Below, one piece after another: positions 16,971 to 26,134 of a stretch of DNA of 64,000 nt. The DNA comes from Bacillota bacterium (GTDB lineage Bacteria; Bacillota; Clostridia; Oscillospirales; Oscillospiraceae). A program made the position numbers and the translations under genes. The stretch lies in NCBI GenBank assembly GCA_023402075.1, contig JAEXCS010000008.1, forward strand, positions 1-64,000, in the 5' to 3' direction. The stretch's first letter is position 1. Each line of letters begins with the position of its first letter. The notes under the pieces are model-generated. The model ran no database searches. It worked only from the letters and a program-made list of their open reading frames with translations, and was not told the DNA's origin.

Positions 16971-17945
16971 TCAGGCCGCTGCGGATCTTGCCGAGCTAAG
17001 GCCCTTATAAAAGGAGGCGGCGGTAAAATTTCCGTATTCCTTTGCCGGGACCACCTGCGCCCCCGCCGCCAGCGACTGAATGTGAGAATCAAACCAAAGA
17101 GCTGCTGCCGCGTCCATATCCGTAGATAAGGGGCGCAGAAGATATACGCCGCCCTCTGTCTCTACCGGGCTGCTCCACTGGTTCTGCTCCAGCCCAGAGA
17201 GTGCCTTTTCCGCAGCTGCGGGCAGCGTCCCGTCGCCCGGGGCGGCGGTGACAGTGGTGTAAACCCCGTCCTTTAATGAAGCCGGGTCCATGCCGGGGTC
17301 CTGCTCCAGATCGGATAGGGCGGCGGCAGCCAAATCCGCGTTGGGAAATACCAGCACATCGGCGGTGTAGACCCCGGCGGACGCGGCAAAGTCGGCCACG
17401 GCTCCGTCCGCGGGGGACAGTTCGCTTCCTCCCGCGAGAGACAGAGTGCGGAGCTGCTCGTACAGGTAATAGTCCGCAGTCAAAAGCTGGGCGCCCGCGC
17501 GGTCAAGGCCCATCTGCGTCAGAATGTCCAGATACGCATCCTCACCGCCTGCGGCGGCGGCCTGCGCTGCCCAGTCCGAATCCATGGCGGACAGATTTTC
17601 CGCGGTCAGCACGCAGCCGTTGGCCTCTGCCAGCGCCTCCACCGTGTCATAAAACACTGTGGCCTCCAGCGCCTGACGTTTCACATAGTCGTCCAAAGTC
17701 TGTCCGCCCGCGTCGGCGGACCAGTCCGGTTCGCCGCCCGCCTGCTCCGCCAGATAGTCGCAGTCGGCGGTCAGCCAGTAGAAGTACCGCGCTGCCGGGA
17801 CATCCCGACCATCCACCGTGAAAAGCACTGCCTCCGGCGCAATGCCGGACGCCTCGTAATAAAGGCCGGCCGGTTCCTCCGTCTTTTTTCCGCAGCCGCT
17901 AAGCAGTGTCACCACTGCAAGCAGGGCTGTAAACGCTCGTTTCAT
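16971..17945 (-). CDS. Lipoprotein, SurA/PrsA-like foldase (degenerate)
   Basis: A 324-residue exported lipoprotein: a signal sequence with lipobox LLSGC (Cys at residue 18) followed by KKTEE. The body resembles SurA/PrsA-type foldases: an N-terminal helical region (VDGRDVPAARYFYWL) and a C-terminal portion (about 190-275) placed like a parvulin domain. The latter is very divergent and the catalytic parvulin pattern is not evident, so it may be a chaperone only. Composition is unusually rich in Ala and acidic residues. It lies 39 nt after lepB, so signal peptidase and a folding factor would be co-expressed. Confidence 0.7.
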   Translation of the reverse strand: MKRAFTALLAVVTLLSGCGKKTEEPAGLYYEASGIAPEAVLFTVDGRDVPAARYFYWLTADCDYLAEQAGGEPDWSADAGGQTLDDYVKRQALEATVFYDTVEALAEANGCVLTAENLSAMDSDWAAQAAAAGGEDAYLDILTQMGLDRAGAQLLTADYYLYEQLRTLSLAGGSELSPADGAVADFAASAGVYTADVLVFPNADLAAAALSDLEQDPGMDPASLKDGVYTTVTAAPGDGTLPAAAEKALSGLEQNQWSSPVETEGGVYLLRPLSTDMDAAAALWFDSHIQSLAAGAQVVPAKEYGNFTAASFYKGLSSARSAAA

Positions 17946-17984
17946 ATGCCTGCTCCTTCCTCCCGGCGGAGCAGGCGGGCGCGA

Positions 17985-18662
17985 TCAGCCCACCCGGCGC
18001 ACGCCGAGCCACGTATTGCCCGGCCACAGGGAGACGACGGCCAGCGCCCGGGCGCGAATATTGGATGCGGGAACAAAGGGATCTTGCCAGAAGCGGCTGT
18101 CCAAGGAGTCGTCCCGGTGGTCGCCCAGCAGGAAAACGCAGTCCTCCGGCACGGTGAAGCTGTCGTCTTCCCCGCGGGAATAGGTAATTCCCTGGACGGG
18201 AAGATAACGTTCCTCCAGCTCTGCGCCGTTAATCAGCACATAGCCGTCACGGAAGGAAACCGTTTCCCCCGGCAGGCCCACCACCCGCTTCACCAGCGTC
18301 TGACCCAGCTCGTCGCTGTCAAAGAGAACAATGTCCCCCCGCTCCGGTGCAGGATCGCCCAGCGCGTAGCTCAAATGCCAGCTTAGAAACACGGAGTGGG
18401 TGGGCAGGGTCGTCTCCATAGACCCGCTTGTGACAAAGCCCAAAAGAAAAATCCCCCGAAACAGCGCCAGCATCACAAACACCGTGACGAACAGATATCC
18501 ATAGTTGCGCAAAAATCTGCCAAAGGGAGTTCTGCCGCGCTCGTTGACGGGCTTTGTCCGCTTTTTGGCCTTTTCGGGCTTTTCTGCCATTGGGGGATTT
18601 ACTGCCGCCTCGGGCTTTTGATCCTTTTCGGGCAGCTCCTTCCGGCCCTTTTCCTCAGACAT
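17985..18662 (-). CDS. lepB: Signal peptidase I
   Basis: Cleaves signal peptides of exported proteins at the outer membrane face. The 225-residue protein has a long charged cytoplasmic N-terminus (1-52, rich in Lys and Glu), one membrane helix (about 54-76), then the catalytic Ser81 in SGSM, Lys125 in VKRVVGLPGE, and the conserved box GDHRDDSLDSRFW. The usual MxPTL after Ser is METTL here. The start at 18662 overlaps the mfd stop by 8 nt (ATGTCTGA) with AGGAG 7 nt before it, showing translational coupling to mfd, an unusual partner. Confidence 0.93.
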   Translation of the reverse strand: MSEEKGRKELPEKDQKPEAAVNPPMAEKPEKAKKRTKPVNERGRTPFGRFLRNYGYLFVTVFVMLALFRGIFLLGFVTSGSMETTLPTHSVFLSWHLSYALGDPAPERGDIVLFDSDELGQTLVKRVVGLPGETVSFRDGYVLINGAELEERYLPVQGITYSRGEDDSFTVPEDCVFLLGDHRDDSLDSRFWQDPFVPASNIRARALAVVSLWPGNTWLGVRRVG

Positions 18663-21600
18663 GGTCGTTCTCCTTTTCTTTCGTATCCTCCGCCGCAAGG
18701 CGCAGGTCTTCCACCAGCGCGGAGGCTGTTTCCAGCACGTCCGCGCCCGGACGCATTTGCAGGGTCAGCATGGGGATGTCCCCGGCGCTGAGTGTCAGCA
18801 GCCGCCGATACTTCGGCAGGGCGCACACCGCAGCCAGCGCCTCCGGGTGGAATACCCCCAGCTCCAGCCGCAGCCGTTCGCCTTTCTGGCTCAAATCCGT
18901 GACTCCGGCAGTTTGTGCAGCCGCCCGCAGCAGCGCCACGTCCAGCAAGGCCAGCACGGGCTTTGGCGGGTCGCCGTAGCGGTCCATCAGTTCGTCCAAA
19001 AGCTCGCCGGAATCCTCCGGCGTGCGGATGGCGGCGATGCGGCGGTACAAGTCCATCCTCTGCTCGGCCGAGGGAACATACCGTTCCGGCAGATGGGCGT
19101 TCACCGTCAAATCGGCGGAGCACTCCGCCGCGCGGACGGGCTGCACGCCTTGCTCCTCCAGCACCGCCTCCTCCAAAAGCTTGAGATACATGTCGTAGCC
19201 AACGCTCATCATGTACCCGGACTGCTCCGGCCCCAGCAGGTTGCCTGCGCCCCGGATTTCCAAATCCCGCATGGCGATTTTAAACCCGGAGCCAAACTCC
19301 ACGTATTCCCGGATGGCGCCAAGGCGCTTTTCAGCCGTCTCCTGCAAAATTTTGCCCTGGCGGTAGGTGAGGTATGCATAGGCCCGCCGGGTGCTGCGGC
19401 CGATGCGCCCGCGAAGCTGGTGGAGCTGGGCAAGTCCCATCCGGTCCGCGTCCTCAATCACCAGTGTATTCACGTTTGAAATATCAATGCCTGTTTCAAT
19501 GATGGTGGTGCACACAAGCACGTCCGCTTCGCCGTCCACCATCTGGCGCATCACGTCGGACAGCTCCCGCTCGGACATTTTTCCATGGCCCACGGCAATG
19601 CGGGTCTCCGGCCCCAAAAGCTTTTGCAGCCGTCCGGCGGTGGTGGAAATAGAGTCCACCCGGTTGTGGAGGTAATAGACCTGCCCGCCCCGGCTCAGCT
19701 CCCGGTGAATGGCGTCCGCCACGATCTGCCAGTCGTGCTCCAGCACATAGGTCTGCACCGGCTGGCGGTCGGCGGGCGGCTCTTCAATGGTGCTCATGTC
19801 CCGCAGGCCCGACAGGGCCATGTTCAGCGTCCGGGGGATGGGGGTGGCGGAGAGGGTGAGGGTATCCACCTGCTGGGCAAGCTCTCGCAGGCGTTCCTTA
19901 TGGGTCACGCCGAAGCGCTGCTCCTCGTCAATGACCAAAAGCCCGAGATTTTTAAACTGCATGGACTTTTGAAGCAGCTTGTGGGTGCCGATCAATACGT
20001 CCACGCCACCGGTGCGGGCGGCCTCCAAAATCCGTTTTTGCTCCTTGGGGGAGGTAAACCGGGACAATACCTCCACGCTGACGGGAAAGCCCGCGAACCG
20101 GCTCATGGCGGTGGCGTAGTGCTGCTGGGCCAGAATGGTGGTGGGCACCAGAATTGCCGCCTGCTTCCCGTCCAGCACGCATTTCATCACGCCCCGCAGG
20201 GCCACCTCCGTTTTGCCGTAACCCACGTCGCCGCACAGCAGCCGCTCCATGGGCCGGGGCTTCTCCATGTCTGCCTTAATGTCCTCAATGGCCCGAAGCT
20301 GGTCGTCCGTTTCCGGATAGGGAAATGCGTCCTCAAATTCCTGCTGCCATGGGGAATCGGGTGAAAAGGCAAAGCCGGGCTGCTTTTGCCGCGCGGCGTA
20401 CAGGGCGATGAGGCCCTTGGCAAGGTCCTTGGCTGCGGCCTTGGCCTTGGTTTTGGATCTGGCCCACTCTGTTCCGCCCAGCTTATTCAGCCGGGCGTGT
20501 CCGTCGTCCTCGCCGCCGCCGATGTACTTGCTTACCTGATCCAGCGCCGTTACCGGCACGTACAGGCAGTCTCCGGCGGCGTAGTCAATTTTGATATAAT
20601 CCTTTTCCACGCCGTCCACCGGCATTCTCCGGATGCCGGAAAACCGGCCCACGCCGTGCTGGGCGTGCACCACCAGATCGCCTGGGGAGAGGTCGGTGAA
20701 GGACTGGAGCTTTTGCCGCCCGGAGTCCTGCTTTGCCTTGCGCCGTTTCTGGGCGGCGGGGGCCAGCTGCCCCTCCGTCAGCACCGCAAGGCGGAGCTGG
20801 GGCCACTCGCTGCCCGCGTTCAGGGTTCCGGCGGTCAGCCGTACCTCGCCCGGGGCGGGCATGGCGGCATTGCGCAGGTCCAGCGCGGCGGGAATGTTCC
20901 GGTCCTCCAGCAACCGCAGCAAATTTTTCGCCCGGGCTTCGCCGCCGCAGAGAATGAGAACGCCATACTGCGCCGCCCGGTAGTGATTCAAGTCCTCCGC
21001 TGCGGTTTCAAGGCTTCCGCCGTAGGAGGGAAGCTGCTTGGTGGTAAGGTTCAAAAGCGCTTTGGGCGGAATGGGATAGCGGGAGGTGGGCAGCGCCGTC
21101 TCCATCACGCAGGGGAACTCCGCCAGACGGGAAAACAGCTCTTCGGCGGTCATGGTGAGACGGGAAAACGCCCCCGCCAGAACGCCTGCTTCCATCAGGG
21201 CCTCTGTATCCTGCTTCGCTTGCAGAACAAAGCCCTTCACCCGTTCCTCTACCCGGGCTGTCTCGCTGAAAAAGATTAACGAGTCCGGAGGAAGATAGTC
21301 CAGCCCCCAGGCAGGCTCGGGGTACACAGCGGCAAGATACCGGTCTGCGCCGCTTAAAGCGGCCCCGTCCCGCAGACGAGCCGCATCCGCCCGCAAGGAC
21401 GACGCCGCGGGAGAGGACGGGTCCCGTTTTTCCAGCTTCTCCGCTTCCTTTTCAAGGGATGCGGCAAGCCCTGTCGTTCCGCCGTTTGCCTGATGGGGCA
21501 GTACCTCGGCGGCGGGAAGCAAAAGGGCGGACTTCACGTTTTTCACCCGCCGCTGACTTGCGGGATCAAACAGGCCCATGGAGTCAATCTCGTCGTCAAA

Positions 21601-22185
21601 CAGCTCGCAGCGCACCGGCTGGTCCATCAGGGGAGAGAACACATCCAAAATCCCGCCCCGGACGGCAAACTGCCCAACGCCCTCCACCTGCTCGCAGCGG
21701 GCGTAGCCGGAAGCGGTCAGCTCCTCGGAAAGCTTGTTTAAATCCACGCGTCCGCCGACCTTCAAGGTCCGTGTGGCGGAGGACAGCAGCTTTTTCGGCT
21801 GGGTTCGGGCCATCAGCGCATCCACTGTGGCAACGCAGACGGAAACATGGCCGCGACTCAGGGCGTACAGCGCCGCCAGCCGGTTCTGCTCCCACGCCCG
21901 GGAGGCCACGGCCCCCGCACGGAACTGCCACTCCCGACCAAGCAAGATCACCGGCTCCGCCCCCGTCAGCGCACGCAAATCCCCCGCCAGCCGCCGAACC
22001 TCCTGCTCGTCCCCGCACAAAAAGACGGCGGGACGGTCCATAGGCGCGGCAATAGCCGCGCCCACAAGGGCGCGGTGCGCGTTTTGAAGACCGGAGACGG
22101 CCACAGGGCTTCTGCCGCTTTCAAGGCTGGCCACGGCCTCCCGCAGCTCCGGAAGCTCATTCAGTTTTTTCAGGAGATGTTCCAT
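18655..22185 (-). CDS. mfd: Transcription-repair coupling factor
   Basis: An ATP-driven translocase that removes RNA polymerase stalled at DNA lesions and recruits UvrA. The 1176-residue protein has the UvrB-like N-terminal part (1-350), an RNA-polymerase-interaction region with the LSPGDLVVHAQHGVGRFSGI segment (about 500-560), and the RecG-like helicase core with Walker A GDVGYGKTE (about 648-656), the DEEQ box near residue 750 and TLSATPIPRTL. The length is normal and no frame breaks occur. It follows pth after 54 nt and overlaps lepB. Confidence 0.97.
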   Translation of the reverse strand: MEHLLKKLNELPELREAVASLESGRSPVAVSGLQNAHRALVGAAIAAPMDRPAVFLCGDEQEVRRLAGDLRALTGAEPVILLGREWQFRAGAVASRAWEQNRLAALYALSRGHVSVCVATVDALMARTQPKKLLSSATRTLKVGGRVDLNKLSEELTASGYARCEQVEGVGQFAVRGGILDVFSPLMDQPVRCELFDDEIDSMGLFDPASQRRVKNVKSALLLPAAEVLPHQANGGTTGLAASLEKEAEKLEKRDPSSPAASSLRADAARLRDGAALSGADRYLAAVYPEPAWGLDYLPPDSLIFFSETARVEERVKGFVLQAKQDTEALMEAGVLAGAFSRLTMTAEELFSRLAEFPCVMETALPTSRYPIPPKALLNLTTKQLPSYGGSLETAAEDLNHYRAAQYGVLILCGGEARAKNLLRLLEDRNIPAALDLRNAAMPAPGEVRLTAGTLNAGSEWPQLRLAVLTEGQLAPAAQKRRKAKQDSGRQKLQSFTDLSPGDLVVHAQHGVGRFSGIRRMPVDGVEKDYIKIDYAAGDCLYVPVTALDQVSKYIGGGEDDGHARLNKLGGTEWARSKTKAKAAAKDLAKGLIALYAARQKQPGFAFSPDSPWQQEFEDAFPYPETDDQLRAIEDIKADMEKPRPMERLLCGDVGYGKTEVALRGVMKCVLDGKQAAILVPTTILAQQHYATAMSRFAGFPVSVEVLSRFTSPKEQKRILEAARTGGVDVLIGTHKLLQKSMQFKNLGLLVIDEEQRFGVTHKERLRELAQQVDTLTLSATPIPRTLNMALSGLRDMSTIEEPPADRQPVQTYVLEHDWQIVADAIHRELSRGGQVYYLHNRVDSISTTAGRLQKLLGPETRIAVGHGKMSERELSDVMRQMVDGEADVLVCTTIIETGIDISNVNTLVIEDADRMGLAQLHQLRGRIGRSTRRAYAYLTYRQGKILQETAEKRLGAIREYVEFGSGFKIAMRDLEIRGAGNLLGPEQSGYMMSVGYDMYLKLLEEAVLEEQGVQPVRAAECSADLTVNAHLPERYVPSAEQRMDLYRRIAAIRTPEDSGELLDELMDRYGDPPKPVLALLDVALLRAAAQTAGVTDLSQKGERLRLELGVFHPEALAAVCALPKYRRLLTLSAGDIPMLTLQMRPGADVLETASALVEDLRLAAEDTKEKENDHV

Positions 22186-22239
22186 ACACGTTCCTTATTC
22201 ACGCGCCAACCGCGAAATTACACGGGTTGCTGCCGGGCT

Positions 22240-22839
22240 TCAATTATAGAGATTCATGGCCTTTTGGCAGTCCCCCTGCCCGATGATGCACTCCGATGCG
22301 TCAATGGCCCGGCTGAATACCTCCAGCAGAGTCTTCCGCTCTGCCTGCGAGGGGACGCCGATTACCCAGTCAATCATGTCCCGCTCGCCGGAAGCCCCAC
22401 CGGGGTCGCCCACGCCGATTTTTACCCGGGGAAACTGCTCGGTTCCAAGGTGGGCGATGATGCTTTTGATGCCGTTGTGTCCTCCGGCAGAGCCGGAGGG
22501 GCGCACCCGCAGCTTTCCCACGGGCAAAGACACGTCATCGTAAATCACAAGCACCCGCTCGGGCGGGATTTTATAGAACCGGGCGGCCTCGCCCACGGCT
22601 TCGCCGGAGAGGTTCATAAAGGTTTGGGGCTTCATCACCAGTACCCGCGCGCCGCCAAAGTGCAGAATATTATATGCGGACTTGAACTTCACCTTGTTCA
22701 GCTTGACTCCCTGCTTTTCCGCCAGCAGGTCTACGGTGAGAAAGCCCATATTGTGCCGGGTCTTGGCGTATTTTTCACCGGGATTTCCAAGACCCGCCAA
22801 AATCCACTCCGCCCCGGAGGATTTGTTTCCAAACAGCAT
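22240..22839 (-). CDS. pth: Peptidyl-tRNA hydrolase
   Basis: Recycles peptidyl-tRNA released by stalled ribosomes. It has the family start ILAGLGNPGEKYAKTRHNMGF with the catalytic His in RHN, then KPQTFMNLSGE and a central GxxxGHNGIKSI block, and is 199 residues long, typical for Pth. The ATG at 22839 with AAAGGGA upstream is preferred over an earlier in-frame start 48 nt before that lacks a site. It belongs to the conserved Firmicute run glmU-prs-pth-mfd. Confidence 0.96.
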   Translation of the reverse strand: MLFGNKSSGAEWILAGLGNPGEKYAKTRHNMGFLTVDLLAEKQGVKLNKVKFKSAYNILHFGGARVLVMKPQTFMNLSGEAVGEAARFYKIPPERVLVIYDDVSLPVGKLRVRPSGSAGGHNGIKSIIAHLGTEQFPRVKIGVGDPGGASGERDMIDWVIGVPSQAERKTLLEVFSRAIDASECIIGQGDCQKAMNLYN

Positions 22840-23045
22840 GGCTTCATTTCCCTTTGTATTAGAATTTACCCCCTTGGGGCCTTCCATCTGTCTTTTGCCG
22901 CTCTACCAAGGCGGGCTGCCGAATTTCGGCGTCCTGACTTTTGCAAAACCGCTGCCCCCGCAGGGTGCGCTGGGGCGGCTTCAATACACACAAGGCGGGA
23001 AGAACCTCTCCCCGCCCTGTGGATTCAGTTTCGCCGCGGCTCTTC

Positions 23046-24005
23046 TCAGCGGAACAGCTTAGAGATGGAAACTTCCTGATAAATGCGCTCAATGGCCTCT
23101 GCAAACAGGGGTGCCACGGGGAGATACTTGATTCTGTCGGATTTTCCCGCGTCAATGGGGGAGATGGTATCCAGCAGGGCCACCTCGGAGATGACGCTGT
23201 GATTAATGCGTTCAATGGCGGGGCCGGAGAGGACGCCGTGGGTTGCGCAGGCACACACGCTCTTTGCGCCGCCCACGTCAATCAGCGCCTGTGCGGCGTT
23301 GCACAAAGACCCGCCGGTATCCACCATATCGTCGTAAATGATGCAGTCCATGCCCCGCACGTCGCCGATGACGTTCATCACCTCGCAGCTGTTGGCCTTC
23401 TGGCGGCGCTTATCCACAATCGCCAGGTTCATGTGCAGCTTCTGGGCAAAGGCACGGGCACGGGCCACGCTGCCCACGTCGGGAGACACGACCATCATGT
23501 TCTCGCAGTTTGCGCCGAATTTCTTGGCGTAGTAATCCACAAAAATGGGGTTGCCGGCCAGATTGTCCACGGGAATGTCAAAAAAGCCCTGAATCTGAGA
23601 GGCGTGCAGGTCCATGGTCAGCACCCGGTCCGCGCCTGCGGCGGTAAGCATGTTGGCCACCAGTTTGGCAGTGATGGGGTCCCGGGCCTTGGCCTTGCGG
23701 TCCTGCCGGGCATAGCCGTAATAGGGCATCACGGCGGTGATGCGCCCAGCGGAGGCGCGCTTGAGCGCGTCGATCATAATGAGCAGCTCCATGAGATTGT
23801 TATTGACGGGAGAAGAAGTGGACTGAACCACAAACACATCGCTGCCCCGGACCGTTTCATACAGGGAGACAAAAATTTCGCCGTCGGAGAAGGTGCCCAC
23901 CTCCGACTCGCCCAGCTTGGTTCCCATAAATTTGCAGATATCCGCTGCCAACTGGGGATTGGAGTTGCCGCAGAATACCTTGACGTCCTTGCCGTGAGAA
24001 ATCAT
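23046..24005 (-). CDS. prs: Ribose-phosphate pyrophosphokinase
   Basis: Makes PRPP from ribose-5-phosphate and ATP for nucleotide, His and Trp synthesis. At 319 residues it has the classic segments FSDGEIFV, MPYYGYARQDRK, the metal-binding DLHASQIQGFF, SPDVGSVARARAFA, and the PRPP-binding loop IIYDDMVDTGGSL. The start has a GAGGGCG site. It sits between the GlmU-like gene (61-nt gap) and pth, both in the same direction. The 158 bp to pth shows no obvious gene or terminator. Confidence 0.97.
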   Translation of the reverse strand: MISHGKDVKVFCGNSNPQLAADICKFMGTKLGESEVGTFSDGEIFVSLYETVRGSDVFVVQSTSSPVNNNLMELLIMIDALKRASAGRITAVMPYYGYARQDRKAKARDPITAKLVANMLTAAGADRVLTMDLHASQIQGFFDIPVDNLAGNPIFVDYYAKKFGANCENMMVVSPDVGSVARARAFAQKLHMNLAIVDKRRQKANSCEVMNVIGDVRGMDCIIYDDMVDTGGSLCNAAQALIDVGGAKSVCACATHGVLSGPAIERINHSVISEVALLDTISPIDAGKSDRIKYLPVAPLFAEAIERIYQEVSISKLFR

Positions 24006-24066
24006 AACAACGCCCTCTTTCTTATGTAGTAAGTATATTGTAAAAAAATTATACCCAATTATACGC

Positions 24067-25182
24067 TTATTTACCGTTCATTTTTCGCCGCCTTGCGGCC
24101 CAGCCGTTTTTGTTCTCCTGCTGCACCCGGGCAACGGCCAGTGCGTCGTCGGGCACGTCCTTGGTAATGGTGGCCCCCGCCGCGATGTAGCTGCCCTTTC
24201 CCACGCGAACCGGAGCCACCAGATTGGTGTTGCAGCCGATAAAGGAATCGTCCTCAATAACGCAGCGGTATTTGTGGAATCCGTCGTAATTGGTGGTGAC
24301 GGTGCCGCAGCCGAAGTTGACCCGCTTGCCCACATCGCTGTCGCCCACGTAGGTGAGGTGGGAGATTTTCGTTCCGTCTCCGATGACGGAATTTTTGACC
24401 TCCACAAAATCACCCACTTTCACGCTGTCTCCGATGGCGGAGCCGGGGCGGACATAGGCGAAGGGACCCACATGGGTTCCGCTGCCAACGGAGGATTCAA
24501 AAATCTGAGAGGCGTTAATCTCCGTCCCGTCCCCCACGGTGCAGTCCCGCACCACGGCGTTGGGGCCGATCACGCAGTCCTGTCCGATGACGGTGTTCCC
24601 CCGCAAAATGGTTCCGGGCAGGAGAAAACTCCCCCGGCCGATCTCCACCCGGGGGTCGATATACACGGCGGCGGGGTCCAGCATCCGCACGCCACCTGCA
24701 AGGTGCCGCCCTACAACCTCGTTGCGCAGGTGCGGCTCTACGTTTTGAATGTCCTCGTCGGAGTTGAGGGCAATCCAGCCCTTCTCGCCGTCCACATTCT
24801 GCAAAAAAATGCTGGCGGCGGTTTTCCAGCCCTCTGCAAGGGCAGCGCCCTCGGCGGAATAGACATAGCCCTCGCCCGCCCGATGTGCGGGAACCACCGG
24901 CCGCGGCACCACAATCACCCGCTCCGCGCCGGACACAAAGTCCACCAGCGCAGGGTGCGCGTCTGACAGCTCCACGTCTGCTTCCGGTGAAAAGCAGGCC
25001 CGGGCCTCCTTGGCATACTCCGCCCCGCAGACAACAAAAAACCGCTCCACGCCGTCGCCTTCCAGCTTGCGGGCCACCCACGACAGGATGGGGCAAAACA
25101 GAATGTCTTTCAGCATCAGCGGTATTCTCTGCTCCGGGTCGGACGAAGCCGTCAGGAAAATAACTGCGCGTTTCTGATCCAT
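24067..25182 (-). CDS. GlmU-like protein with a degenerate nucleotidyltransferase domain
   Basis: In canonical GlmU an N-terminal uridyltransferase joins a C-terminal left-handed beta-helix acetyltransferase, making UDP-GlcNAc. Here (371 residues against about 456) the C-terminal half is well conserved: hexapeptide repeats, ISHLTYVGD with the catalytic His, TVTTNYDGFHKY and VAPVRVGKGSYIAAGATITKDV. The N-terminal part (1-160) is short and lacks the glycine-rich LAAGxGTRM nucleotide-binding loop (it reads FLTASSDPEQRIP). Either the uridyltransferase is inactive or the enzyme does acetyl transfer only. The gene heads the prs-pth-mfd operon exactly where glmU belongs. The start at 25182 has GGGAGAGGA before it. 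Confidence 0.85.
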   Translation of the reverse strand: MDQKRAVIFLTASSDPEQRIPLMLKDILFCPILSWVARKLEGDGVERFFVVCGAEYAKEARACFSPEADVELSDAHPALVDFVSGAERVIVVPRPVVPAHRAGEGYVYSAEGAALAEGWKTAASIFLQNVDGEKGWIALNSDEDIQNVEPHLRNEVVGRHLAGGVRMLDPAAVYIDPRVEIGRGSFLLPGTILRGNTVIGQDCVIGPNAVVRDCTVGDGTEINASQIFESSVGSGTHVGPFAYVRPGSAIGDSVKVGDFVEVKNSVIGDGTKISHLTYVGDSDVGKRVNFGCGTVTTNYDGFHKYRCVIEDDSFIGCNTNLVAPVRVGKGSYIAAGATITKDVPDDALAVARVQQENKNGWAARRRKMNGK

Positions 25183-25267
25183 CGCTATCCTCTCCCTGAG
25201 AAAAATCCGGCGGCACAAGTGCCCCGCCGGTCACCGCGGCCTCCGCCGCAGAATTGGTTGCAAAGAC

Positions 25268-25273
25268 ATTATA
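25268..25273 (-). promoter_or_regulatory. Putative -10 element of the glmU-like operon
   Basis: TATAAT on minus, about 85 nt before the GlmU-like start; no good -35 hexamer is found 17 nt upstream. The rest of the 320-bp divergent gap to trmL is AT-rich and shows no gene. Confidence 0.4.
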
Positions 25274-25479
25274 GCAAAGATTTAAGGAAAATCCAGTGTT
25301 TGTAGGTAAATTGTTTCAGAAAATTCTGGTTCTCTTTCGGCAAAACAACCATTTTGAAAAAAATATGTTGAAATTTCACAGTTTTTTAAAGAGCCGGACC
25401 GTCACTTCGGCATTTCGCAGAATTTCTCATGGGATTGCAGTGATTTTCTCTAAAAAATCGGTTATTTCCCATAAAGAGG

Positions 25480-25508
25480 TTGAATTTGCGCAGGTTATGG
25501 ATTACAAT
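25480..25508 (+). promoter_or_regulatory. Promoter of the trmL-pgk-tpiA-gpmI block
   Basis: TTGAAT (25480-25485), 17 nt, TACAAT (25503-25508), 29 nt before the trmL start codon. Confidence 0.6.
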
Positions 25509-25537
25509 TGACCCGTTCATGCAAATGGAGGGATTTG

Positions 25538-26029
25538 ATGCTGAATGTGGTTCTGGTAGAACCTGAGATTCCGCAGAATTGCGGAAATGTGGCCCGCACC
25601 TGCGCCGCAACCGGCGCGCGGCTTCACCTGATTCGCCCGCTAGGATTTGACATCTCCGACAAGGCCGTGAAGCGGGCGGGGCTGGATTACTGGCATCTGG
25701 TGGAGGTTTTTGACTACGAAAATCTGGACGATTTTTTCCTCCGCAATCCCGATGCGAGAGATATTTGGCTTACCACCACAAAAGCGCCCCGCGCTTATTA
25801 TGAGGCGGAGTTTCGCGACGGCTGCTGGCTGTTTTTCGGGAAAGAAACGGCGGGCCTGCCGGAGGAGTTTCGTATGGCCCATCGCGCGCGCTGTATCCGC
25901 CTTCCCATGCGGGAGGAGGCCCGGAGTCTGAATCTGAGCAATACCGTGGCAGTGTGCGTGTATGAGGCGCTGCGCCAAACCGGTTTTCCCGGCCTTGCCG
26001 GAGAGGGGGAAATGGCGCAATGGAGCTGA
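25538..26029 (+). CDS. trmL: tRNA (cytidine/uridine-34-2'-O)-methyltransferase, TrmL type
   Basis: A SPOUT methyltransferase of 163 residues that methylates the wobble ribose of tRNA-Leu. The family blocks are clear: VEPEIPQNCGNVARTCAATG (motif 1), the knot segment FFGKETAGLPEE (motif 2), and RSLNLSNTVAVCVYEALRQ (motif 3). Length matches TrmL (about 155-160). The ATG at 25538 has GGAGGG 5 nt before it; an upstream GTG-type start lacks one. It leads into the glycolytic genes after 105 nt on the same strand and may share the transcript. Confidence 0.94.
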   Translation: MLNVVLVEPEIPQNCGNVARTCAATGARLHLIRPLGFDISDKAVKRAGLDYWHLVEVFDYENLDDFFLRNPDARDIWLTTTKAPRAYYEAEFRDGCWLFFGKETAGLPEEFRMAHRARCIRLPMREEARSLNLSNTVAVCVYEALRQTGFPGLAGEGEMAQWS

Positions 26030-26134
26030 TTCTGCGCGTTTTGTCTGCCCGCGGGGACGGCCACCGCGCTGCCTGCCCACGCGCAGGTCTTTGCGCCCCG
26101 CCGGACAGGCCGACATTGAGAGGGAGGATGCTTT

